33,042 bases of DNA, taken from the NCBI RefSeq assembly GCF_020740835.1, contig NZ_JAINFC010000018.1:1-33042 (forward strand). The letters run 5' to 3'. Shown here one piece after another: positions 1 to 8,179 of the stretch. A program made the position numbers and the translations under genes. The notes under the pieces are model-generated. The model had not been told where the DNA came from, made no database searches, and saw only the letters and a program-made list of their open reading frames with translations. Each line of letters starts with the position of its first letter. Position 1 is the first letter of the stretch. The stretch comes from Streptomyces sp. UNOC14_S4 (GTDB taxonomy: Bacteria > Actinomycetota > Actinomycetes > Streptomycetales > Streptomycetaceae).

Positions 1-117
1 CCACGTGTTACTCACCCGTTCGCCACTAATCCACCCCGAAGGGCTTCATCGTTCGACTTGCATGTGTTAAGCACGCCGCCAGCGTTCGTCCTGAGCCAGG
101 ATCAAACTCTCCGTGAA
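1..117 (-). rRNA. rrs: 16S ribosomal RNA, 5' end (partial)
   Basis: Read on the minus strand, this is the start of bacterial 16S rRNA. It contains the universal 27F site AGAGTTTGATCCTGGCTCAG (91-110) and then the GACGAACGCTGGCGGCGTGC block. The helix-6 region carries GATGAAGCCCTTCGGGGTGG, which is typical of Streptomyces. The mature 5' end is expected near 116-117 (TCACGGAGAG). The rest of the gene lies left of the window. It is transcribed in the same direction as the upstream RNase J gene. Confidence 0.97.
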
Positions 118-681
118 TGCTTACCCGTAATCGGGTGACACTCGCGTTGAGCGGAACAGTCGGGCGGAATAAGCCCAACCGTTCACAGCGTCCTCGCTGT
201 GTTTGCCTACCCAGTCCGAGAAGGACTCGGCAGGACTTTCAAAGGAACCGCGTCCCGGATCTTACGAACCGGAGACGGGGTATTTTATAGTCTGGCGTTG
301 ACTTTTGGCACGCTGTTGAGTTCTCAAGGAACGGACGCTTCCTTTGTACTCACCCTCGCGGGCTTTCCTCCGGGCGCTTCCCTTCGGCCTTTCGGCCTTT
401 CGTGTTTCCAACCTTACCAGATCCGTTTTCCGTTCCGTTTCCGGTCCGAATCACTTTTCCGGCCCCCTGTTGGAGCGGGGTTTTGGCCTTCTCGCTTTCG
501 CTTTCCGGCCTCACCGACTTTATCAGATCTCTCCGAGTCGGATTTCCCTGCCGCTTTGGAACGTTCCTTCACGCCAATGGCGTTCGGGGGGTTCCGCTGC
601 GGTGGAGCCGTAAACGTACTGGACGGCCGCACCCGGACGCAAATCGGCTCCGGGGCGGCCGCCCAAACGGCTGATGCCGCG
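118..681 (-). promoter_or_regulatory. rRNA operon promoter and leader region
   Basis: This 564-bp stretch between the RNase J stop and 16S holds no convincing gene. On the minus strand it carries two related promoter-like elements: TCTGATAAAGTCGG (-10 around 517-524) and TCTGGTAAGGTTGG (-10 around 411-418). A third AT-rich box, TATAAA, lies at 284-289. The two related elements are about 106 bp apart, and the spacing suggests tandem rrn promoters. The -35 regions are weak, as is common for Streptomyces rrn promoters. Small palindromes lie upstream: GGAACGTTCC near 558-567 and an ACGCC/GGCGT hairpin at 571-583. These may serve RNase J 3'-end formation, but that is uncertain. Confidence 0.75.
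309..327 (-). promoter_or_regulatory. Conserved actinobacterial rrn leader element (boxA-like)
   Basis: The minus strand reads TTGAGAACTCAACAGCGTG. Mycobacterial and streptomycete rRNA leaders carry a near-identical block associated with antitermination and processing. The first 12 bases are a perfect palindrome (TTGAGAACTCAA). It lies about 190 bases upstream of mature 16S and downstream of the two upstream promoter candidates, as expected of a transcribed leader. Confidence 0.65.
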
Positions 682-2367
682 TCAGACCTCGACGACCACG
701 GGGAGGATCATCGGGCGGCGGCGGTAGGTGTCGGACACCCACTTGCCCACGGTCCGGCGGACGAGCTGCTGGACCTGGTGGGGCTCCAGCACACCGTCGG
801 AGGCGGACCTGGCGATGGCCTCCTCGATCTTCGGGCTCACCGCGGCGAACATCGAGTCCTCGATGCCCGAGCCGCGGGCGTGGATCTGAGGACCGCCCAC
901 CAGCTTGCCCGTCGTCGAGTCGACGACGAGGAAGACGGAGATGATGCCCTCGTCCCCGAGGATGCGGCGGTCCTTGAGGGAGGCGTCGGTGACATCGCCG
1001 ACCGACAGGCCGTCGACGTACACATAGCCGGCCTGCACCTTGCCGACGATCTTCGCGACGCCGTCCACCAGGTCCACCACGACGCCGTCCTCGGCGATCA
1101 CGATGTGGTTCTTCGGCACGCCCGTCAGCGCGCCGAGCTCGGCGTTGGCCCGCAGGTGGCGCCACTCGCCGTGGACCGGCATCAGGTTCCTGGGCTTGCA
1201 GATGTTGTAGAAGTACAACAGCTCGCCCGCGGAGGCGTGGCCCGAGACGTGCACCTTGGCGTTGCCCTTGTGCACGACGTTGGCGCCCCACCGGGTCAGA
1301 CCGTTGATCACGCGGTAGACCGCGTTCTCGTTGCCCGGGATCAGGGACGAGGCCAGGATGACCGTGTCGCCCTGGACGATCCGGATCTGGTGGTCGCGGT
1401 TGGCCATCCGGGACAGCGCGGCCATCGGCTCGCCCTGGGAGCCGGTGCAGACCAGCACGACCTCCTCGTCCGGCAGGTCGTCCAGCGTCTTGACGTCCAC
1501 GACGAGACCGGCCGGGACCTGGAGGTAGCCCAGGTCACGGGCGATGCCCATGTTGCGGACCATGGAGCGGCCGACGAAGGCGACCCGGCGGCCGTACTCG
1601 TGCGCGGCGTCCAGGATCTGCTGGATGCGGTGGACGTGGCTGGCGAAGCTGGCCACGATGATGCGCTTCTGGGCGCCCGCGAAGACCTGGCGCAGCACAT
1701 TGGAGATGTCCCGCTCCGGCGGGACGAAGCCGGGCACCTCGGCGTTGGTGGAGTCCACCAGCAGCAGGTCGATGCCCTCCTCGCCGAGCCGCGCGAAGGC
1801 GGGCAGGTCGGTGAGGCGGCGGTCCAGCGGGAGCTGGTCCATCTTGAAGTCACCGGTATGCACGGCCATGCCCGCGGGGGTGCGGATGGCGACGGCCAGG
1901 GCGTCCGGGATGGAGTGGTTGACCGCGATGAACTCGCAGTCGAAGGGGCCCAGACGCTCGCGGTCGCCCTCGGCGACCTCGAGGGTGTAGGGGCGGATGC
2001 GGTGCTCCTGGAGCTTGGCCTCGATCAGGGCGAGGGTCAGCTTGGAGCCGATCAGCGGGATGTCCGGCTTCTCACGAAGGAGGTACGGGACGCCGCCGAT
2101 GTGGTCCTCGTGGCCGTGCGTGAGCACGATGCCGTCGATGTCGTCGAGACGGTCACGGATCGAGCTGAAGTCAGGCAGAATCAGGTCGATTCCGGGCTGC
2201 TCCTCCTCAGGGAAGAGCACTCCGCAGTCGACGATCAGCAGACGGCCGCCGTATTCGAAGACGGTCATGTTGCGGCCGATCTCGCCGAGGCCGCCGAGGG
2301 GCGTGACGCGCAGGCCGCCCTCGGGAAGGGCCGGCGGCGGACCGAGTTCAGGATGCGGGTGGCTCAA
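682..2367 (-). CDS. rnj: Ribonuclease J
   Basis: 561-residue metallo-beta-lactamase/beta-CASP ribonuclease, with combined 5'-exonuclease and endonuclease activity in mRNA decay and rRNA maturation. The metal-binding motif HGHEDH is at residues 84-89. The N-terminal block GGLGEIGRNM and the C-terminal RRRPMILPVVVEV match Streptomyces RNase J as I remember it. The chosen start is a TTG at 2365-2367. A GAGGAG ribosome-binding site (2374-2379) sits six bases upstream, and the protein then begins SHPHPELGPPP as in relatives. A longer reading frame runs to 2433, but its extra residues are encoded by a strong hairpin and look non-coding. The gene follows dapA on the same strand after 155 bp. Confidence 0.95.
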   Translation of the reverse strand: MSHPHPELGPPPALPEGGLRVTPLGGLGEIGRNMTVFEYGGRLLIVDCGVLFPEEEQPGIDLILPDFSSIRDRLDDIDGIVLTHGHEDHIGGVPYLLREKPDIPLIGSKLTLALIEAKLQEHRIRPYTLEVAEGDRERLGPFDCEFIAVNHSIPDALAVAIRTPAGMAVHTGDFKMDQLPLDRRLTDLPAFARLGEEGIDLLLVDSTNAEVPGFVPPERDISNVLRQVFAGAQKRIIVASFASHVHRIQQILDAAHEYGRRVAFVGRSMVRNMGIARDLGYLQVPAGLVVDVKTLDDLPDEEVVLVCTGSQGEPMAALSRMANRDHQIRIVQGDTVILASSLIPGNENAVYRVINGLTRWGANVVHKGNAKVHVSGHASAGELLYFYNICKPRNLMPVHGEWRHLRANAELGALTGVPKNHIVIAEDGVVVDLVDGVAKIVGKVQAGYVYVDGLSVGDVTDASLKDRRILGDEGIISVFLVVDSTTGKLVGGPQIHARGSGIEDSMFAAVSPKIEEAIARSASDGVLEPHQVQQLVRRTVGKWVSDTYRRRPMILPVVVEV

Positions 2368-2381
2368 AAGACTCTCCTCAC

Positions 2382-2421
2382 CACGCGCGCCACATGCCCC
2401 TCGGGGCACATGGCGCGCGTG
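2382..2421 (-). promoter_or_regulatory. Hairpin abutting the RNase J ribosome-binding site
   Basis: The arms at 2382-2399 and 2404-2421 pair at 16 of 18 positions around a four-base loop. The mRNA hairpin ends two bases before the GAGGAG ribosome-binding site of the TTG-initiated RNase J gene. It could control translation or be a processing site. The pairing is read directly from the sequence; the role is inferred. Confidence 0.6.
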
Positions 2422-2450
2422 ACAATCGTGCACTTGCAGTTGTCGTCGGT

Positions 2451-2488
2451 ATTCACTTGTGAAGTCTGTATTCAGTTGTGAAGTCTGT
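2451..2488. repeat. 19-bp tandem direct repeat between dapA and rnj
   Basis: Two adjacent 19-bp units differ at one position: ATTCACTTGTGAAGTCTGT (2451-2469) and ATTCAGTTGTGAAGTCTGT (2470-2488). The first contains the inverted repeat TTCAC-TT-GTGAA. On the minus strand each unit ends in TGAAT followed by AC, resembling a -10 box. The pair could be a duplicated operator or promoter element for rnj. Confidence 0.6.
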
Positions 2489-2522
2489 GGCGCCTGTCAC
2501 GCGCCGTGGGCCCCGGGGGCGC

Positions 2523-3422
2523 TCAGAGGTGTACTCCGCCCGCCACGAGGTCGCGCTTCAGCTGGTCCGTCTCCTCCGGGGAGAGCCCGACCAGCGGCAG
2601 CCGCAGCGGGCCGCCGGGCAGGCCCAGCAGGGCGAGAGCGGCCTTGGTGGTCATGACGCCCTGGGTGCGGAACATGCCGGTGTAGACCGGGAGCAGCTGC
2701 CGGTGAACGGCCGCGGCCTTGGCGACGTCGCCGTCGAGGTGCGCGGCGAGCAGGGCGCGCAGCTCGGGGGTCACCACGTGGCCGACGACCGAGACGAAGC
2801 CGACGGCTCCGACCGACAGCAGCGGCAGGTTGAGCATGTCGTCGCCGGAGTACCAGGCGAGGCCCGAGCGGGCCATGGCCCAGCTCGCGCTGCCGAGGTC
2901 GCCCTTGGCGTCCTTGTTGGCGACGATCCTGGGGTGCTCCGCGAGCCGGACGATGGTCTCGGTCTCCAGCGGGACACCGCTGCGGCCGGGGATGTCGTAG
3001 AGCATCACCGGGAGCTCGGTGGCGTCCGCGATCGCGGTGTGGTGCCGGAGGATGCCCTCCTGCGGGGGCTTGCTGTAGTACGGAGTGACGACCAGCAGGC
3101 CGTGGGCGCCCGCCGCCTGTGCGGCGCGGGCGAGCTCGACGCTGTGGTGGGTGTCGTTGGTGCCGGCTCCGGCGATGACGTGGGCGCGGTCGCCGACCGC
3201 TTCGACCACGGCACGTACGAGCTGTGCTTTCTCCGCGTCACTGGTGGTCGGGGACTCGCCAGTGGTGCCGTTGACGACGATGCCGTCGTTCCCGGCGTCG
3301 ACCAGATGCGCAGCGAGTCGCTGGGCACCGTCGAGATCAAGGGCGCCGTCTGCGGTGAAGGGCGTGACCATGGCGGTCAGCACCCGCCCGAAGGGCGTCT
3401 GCGGTGTGGAGGTCGGAGCCAT
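2523..3422 (-). CDS. dapA: 4-hydroxy-tetrahydrodipicolinate synthase
   Basis: 299-residue TIM-barrel aldolase that condenses pyruvate with aspartate semialdehyde, the first committed step to diaminopimelate and lysine. Visible family signatures are GTTGES (Thr53-Thr54), YDIPGR with Tyr142 and Arg147, and NKDAKGD with the Schiff-base Lys170. Length matches the family. The ATG at 3420-3422 gives the N-terminus MAPTSTPQTPFGRVL known from Streptomyces. A GTG three codons upstream (3431) is possible, but neither start has a strong ribosome-binding site. The gene lies between thyX and rnj on the same strand and appears to have its own promoter and a structured leader. dapB, for the next step, is about 2.6 kb away rather than adjacent. 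Confidence 0.96.
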   Translation of the reverse strand: MAPTSTPQTPFGRVLTAMVTPFTADGALDLDGAQRLAAHLVDAGNDGIVVNGTTGESPTTSDAEKAQLVRAVVEAVGDRAHVIAGAGTNDTHHSVELARAAQAAGAHGLLVVTPYYSKPPQEGILRHHTAIADATELPVMLYDIPGRSGVPLETETIVRLAEHPRIVANKDAKGDLGSASWAMARSGLAWYSGDDMLNLPLLSVGAVGFVSVVGHVVTPELRALLAAHLDGDVAKAAAVHRQLLPVYTGMFRTQGVMTTKAALALLGLPGGPLRLPLVGLSPEETDQLKRDLVAGGVHL

Positions 3423-3481
3423 GGGGGCCACGCTACTCGTTGCTCACCGTGAGGTGCTCCCTCGGGGAGTGCCAAAGGGAT

Positions 3482-3519
3482 CCCGGTACTGCCTGCTCGG
3501 GGGTTCAAGCAGTACCGGG
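3482..3519 (-). promoter_or_regulatory. Strong hairpin in the dapA leader
   Basis: A perfect 11-bp inverted repeat: CCCGGTACTGC (3482-3492) and GCAGTACCGGG (3509-3519), with a 16-base loop. It starts only a few bases after the predicted dapA transcription start and is not followed by a T-run, so it looks more like a 5'-UTR structure than a thyX terminator. A second, weaker hairpin (3452-3472, GGTGCTCCC with GGGAGTGCC, two G-T pairs in the plus-strand reading) lies nearer the dapA start. Confidence 0.6.
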
Positions 3520-3530
3520 TCCGTTTATTC

Positions 3531-3560
3531 AGCCTAGATGAAGGTAACGAAAAGCCGCAA
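3531..3560 (-). promoter_or_regulatory. Candidate dapA promoter
   Basis: On the minus strand, TTGCGG (-35, 3555-3560) and TAGGCT (-10, 3531-3536) are separated by 18 bases. This is a good match to the Streptomyces housekeeping promoter pattern. The start point would fall near 3524, giving a dapA leader of about 100 nt. Confidence 0.5.
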
Positions 3561-3701
3561 TACGGACACCTTGCCTACTGGCGCGTAGAACCGGCGGTAC
3601 GCCCCCCTCCCGTGATCCACTCGGCTGCTCCCCGTGTCACCCGTAACGCTGCGTCCCCGCCGCTCCCCCGTGCGGCGGTGGAGCCGCGGTGCGGCGGCGC
3701 G

Positions 3702-4442
3702 CTACGGCGCGACGCGACCGTTCTTGTTGAAGGCGGCGTGGGTGAGCGGCATGAGCTTGGCCCACTCCGCCTCCATCTTCTCGCCGACCATCTCGATCTC
3801 GCGCTGCGGGAAGGAGGGGACGGCCGCCAGCTCGTGCTGGGTGCGCAGGCCGAGGAAGTGCATCAGCGAGCGGGCGTTGCACGTGGCGTACATGGAGGAG
3901 AAGAGGCCGACGGGCAGCACGGAGCGGGCGACCTCACGGGCGACACCCGCGGCGAGCATCTCCTGGTACGCCTCGTAGGCCTCGCGGTAGGTCTCCTCCA
4001 TCACGCGGGAGGTCAGCGCATGCTGCTCCTCGGTGCCCTCGACGAAGACGTACTTGCCGGGGCGGCCCTCCTGGACCAGCTTGCGGTCCGCGCCGGGCAC
4101 GTAGAAGACCGGCTCCAGCTCGCGGTAGCGGCCGGACTCCTCGTTGTACGACCAGCCCACGCGGTGCCGCATGAACTCGCGGAAGACGAAGATCGGGGCA
4201 CTGATGAAGAAGGTCATCGAGTTGTGCTCGAAGGGGCTGCCGTGGCGGTCGCGCATCAGGTAGTTGATGAGCCCCTTGGAGCGCTCGGGGTCCTTCGTGA
4301 TCTCTTCCAGGGACTGCTCACCGGCGGTGGAGACGCGGGCCGCCCACAGCACGTCGGTGTCGGCGGCGCTGTGCTTCACCAGCTCCACGGTCACGTCACT
4401 GCGGAACGTGGGCTTGGCGTACTCGGTGGGGCTGTCGGTCAC
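3702..4442 (-). CDS. thyX: FAD-dependent thymidylate synthase
   Basis: 246-residue flavin-dependent thymidylate synthase, which converts dUMP to dTMP using methylene-tetrahydrofolate, FAD and NADPH. The ThyX signature RHRVGWSYNEESGRY starts at Arg92 (RHR 92-94, Ser103). The C-terminal LMHFLGLRTQHELAAVPSFP is also conserved. The start is a GTG at 4440-4442, with GGAAGGA eight bases upstream. This gives a length of 246, which I recall for the S. coelicolor protein. The open frame continues 60 codons further upstream, but those residues look non-coding. dapA follows downstream after 279 bp. Confidence 0.95.
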   Translation of the reverse strand: MTDSPTEYAKPTFRSDVTVELVKHSAADTDVLWAARVSTAGEQSLEEITKDPERSKGLINYLMRDRHGSPFEHNSMTFFISAPIFVFREFMRHRVGWSYNEESGRYRELEPVFYVPGADRKLVQEGRPGKYVFVEGTEEQHALTSRVMEETYREAYEAYQEMLAAGVAREVARSVLPVGLFSSMYATCNARSLMHFLGLRTQHELAAVPSFPQREIEMVGEKMEAEWAKLMPLTHAAFNKNGRVAP

Positions 4443-4648
4443 CGACGGGGTCCTTCCAACTGGCGTTCTGGGGCGCGCCCAGCCTACGGGCCCCCACTGA
4501 CAGTCGGCCGCAGACAGAGCGGGAGCGCCGGGAATACGGGAGCACCGGTTGAGATTTTTCACAGAAGTACCAGGAAACGGGCACCATAGCCCTGATTCGA
4601 ACGTCCTTATGTGTGACAGCACACCTCGAGGTTCTAGGAGAGCGCTTC

Positions 4649-4894
4649 ATGTTTCGCCGCCGGCGGGAGCCCGTGCCGTTCGCGTTTGTCGCCGAGTCCG
4701 AGCGTTACCGGAGCAACGTCACTCCGCCGCCCCGCGACCGCGCGAGCCGCTCGCAGATAGCCGGCCGTGTGCTCGTGGGGCTGACGGTGACGGCGGGGCT
4801 CGTGGGGGCACTGCTGTTCGGGATGCCCTCGCTCCAGGCGGGCGCGCAGAGCACGCACCACACGCAGCAGTCCGAGGCGAAGGACGGCCGCTGA
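4649..4894 (+). CDS. Small single-pass membrane protein, unknown function
   Basis: 81-residue protein. A charged, Pro/Arg-rich N-terminal half (MFRRRREPVPFAF, then RYRSNVTPPP) precedes one membrane segment at about residues 49-67 (GRVLVGLTVTAGLVGALLFG) and a short polar C-terminus. The ATG is supported by TAGGAG nine bases upstream. It diverges from thyX and ends just before a strong terminator, so it is probably a single-gene unit. I recall comparable small proteins beside thyX in Streptomyces, but no function can be assigned. Confidence 0.75.
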   Translation: MFRRRREPVPFAFVAESERYRSNVTPPPRDRASRSQIAGRVLVGLTVTAGLVGALLFGMPSLQAGAQSTHHTQQSEAKDGR

Positions 4895-4904
4895 CGCTCC
4901 CCGG

Positions 4905-4935
4905 GGGCCGACCGCCGCTGTGCGGTCGGCCCTTT
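4905..4935 (+). terminator. Rho-independent terminator
   Basis: A perfect 11-bp stem, GGGCCGACCGC (4905-4915) and GCGGTCGGCCC (4922-4932), with a six-base loop is followed by TTTCTC. It sits 10 bases after the stop of the small membrane protein gene. Confidence 0.85.
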
Positions 4936-4985
4936 CTCATGCCCTCATGTCCGTAAGGCGTCCGGCGTCGGGATAACCTCGCCCA

Positions 4986-5243
4986 ATGCCGCTGCCCTTC
5001 CTGACCACCGCGTCTGCGTCCTCGTCCGCCTCCGCCTCTTCCGAGGACCGTCCCACCGGACGGCAGGTCGGCGGCTCCGCGCTGTTGCTGCTGCTCGCCG
5101 CGTATCTGCTCTTCGCCGCGCTGATCATCGCCGTGGCGGGGTCCTGGGCGATAGCCGGGGTCTGTGTGCTGGTCGCCGTCGCAGTGGTCACGGGGGCGGT
5201 GCGGTTGGTACGTGGCGGGATCCGTGCGGTGTTGCGCGGCTGA
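4986..5243 (+). CDS. Small two-pass membrane protein, unknown function
   Basis: 85-residue protein. A Ser/Ala-rich, weakly charged N-terminus (about 30 residues) is followed by two hydrophobic segments, roughly residues 31-50 and 52-71, then a basic tail (VRLVRGGIRAVLRG). No clear ribosome-binding site precedes the ATG at 4986, so initiation may be leaderless or weak. It lies between a terminator upstream and a hairpin downstream. Coding status is supported by Streptomyces-like codon use and the membrane topology; the function is unknown. Confidence 0.6.
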   Translation: MPLPFLTTASASSSASASSEDRPTGRQVGGSALLLLLAAYLLFAALIIAVAGSWAIAGVCVLVAVAVVTGAVRLVRGGIRAVLRG

Positions 5244-5263
5244 TCCCGCCGCGTGATCCTGCG

Positions 5264-5285
5264 CCGGGGCTTCGCCCCGGGTCCC
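5264..5285 (+). terminator. Terminator-like hairpin
   Basis: CCGGGGC (5264-5270), loop TTC, GCCCCGG (5274-5280): a perfect 7-bp stem followed by a pyrimidine-rich stretch (GTCCCGTTCTTCTTC), about 20 bases after the preceding gene. Confidence 0.6.
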
Positions 5286-5365
5286 GTTCTTCTTCAGCTG
5301 CACCCCGGCGGTGTGTGCGCCTGCCGAAGTGCCTCTTACGCTGAGCGCGCGACTGCGGGTTGCGT

Positions 5366-5399
5366 CGTGGCTGGTCGCGCAGTTCCCCGCGCCCCTGAC
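5366..5399 (+). repeat. Dispersed 34-nt intergenic repeat, copy 1
   Basis: This 34-nt block contains GGTCGCGCAGTTCCCCGCGC and is identical to the reverse complement of 11132-11165. Both copies lie between genes. I recall similar blocks as frequent intergenic repeats in Streptomyces genomes. Confidence 0.75.
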
Positions 5400-5422
5400 G
5401 GGGCGCATCCCGTCATCGCACG

Positions 5423-5485
5423 CAAACGCCGGACGGGCTGGGCCTGCGCACCCACGTGCGGAAGATTCAGCCCGTCCGGCGTTTG
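5423..5485. terminator. Long inverted repeat between convergent genes, likely bidirectional terminator
   Basis: CAAACGCCGGACGGGCTG (5423-5440) and CAGCCCGTCCGGCGTTTG (5468-5485) form a perfect 18-bp inverted repeat. The 27-base loop contains a smaller CGCA/TGCG hairpin. It separates the plus-strand gene ending at 5243 from the minus-strand gene ending at 5526. Its sequence resembles a hairpin that recurs between Streptomyces genes. Confidence 0.75.
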
Positions 5486-5525
5486 AGGACAGCGCAGCGC
5501 AGCCGTGCTGCCGACAGCGGCGGCG

Positions 5526-5984
5526 CTACGCGTCCACCCGCACCGGGCGGCCGTCGTGCAGCGCGATAGCGCGCTGCATCGCCTTGCGGGCGCGTGGTGT
5601 GTCGCGGGCATCGTGGTAGGCGACCGCGAGGCGGAACCAGGTGCGCCAGTCGTCCGGGGCCGCCTCGGTCTCCGCCTTGCGGCGGGTGAAGACCTCGTCG
5701 GCCGAGTCGCGGTCGACGCGGCCGCTCGGTGTGCGGACCAGTTCGTCCACGGGGAGGCCGCCCTCGGCCTCCAGTTCCCGCGCCAGCCGGTTGGCGTCGC
5801 GCGCGAACTTGGTGGTCTTGTACAGGAACCAGGCACCGATGAACGGCAGGACCAGCACCGCCGCCCCGAAGGTCACCGTGACGACCGTGCCCTGCTCGAT
5901 GAGCAGGACTCCCCGGCTGCCGACCAGGACGAAGTAGACGACCAGGACGGCGGCCAGGGCGAAATAGACGATCTTTGCGCGCAC
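5526..5984 (-). CDS. Membrane protein with TPR-like C-terminus, downstream of dapB
   Basis: 152-residue protein with two hydrophobic segments (about residues 4-22 and 33-56). A soluble C-terminal half has an alpha-helical, TPR-like sequence (WRTWFRLAVAYHDARDTPRARKAMQRAIALHDG). It starts with GTG at 5984, four bases after the dapB stop, so it is probably translationally coupled to dapB. Conserved beside dapB in Streptomyces as far as I recall; the function is unknown. Confidence 0.8.
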   Translation of the reverse strand: MRAKIVYFALAAVLVVYFVLVGSRGVLLIEQGTVVTVTFGAAVLVLPFIGAWFLYKTTKFARDANRLARELEAEGGLPVDELVRTPSGRVDRDSADEVFTRRKAETEAAPDDWRTWFRLAVAYHDARDTPRARKAMQRAIALHDGRPVRVDA

Positions 5985-5988
5985 GGTG

Positions 5989-8175
<2,187 letters not shown>

Positions 8176-8179
<4 letters not shown>

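Noticed and set aside
199-2481. A 760-codon plus-strand frame across the rrn promoter region and RNase J
   Set aside because: It crosses the rRNA leader and is antisense to RNase J; no domain is visible.
3501-3516. GGGTTCAAGC, resembling a tRNA T-loop
   Set aside because: No acceptor, D or anticodon arm can be folded around it. It is the loop of the dapA leader hairpin.
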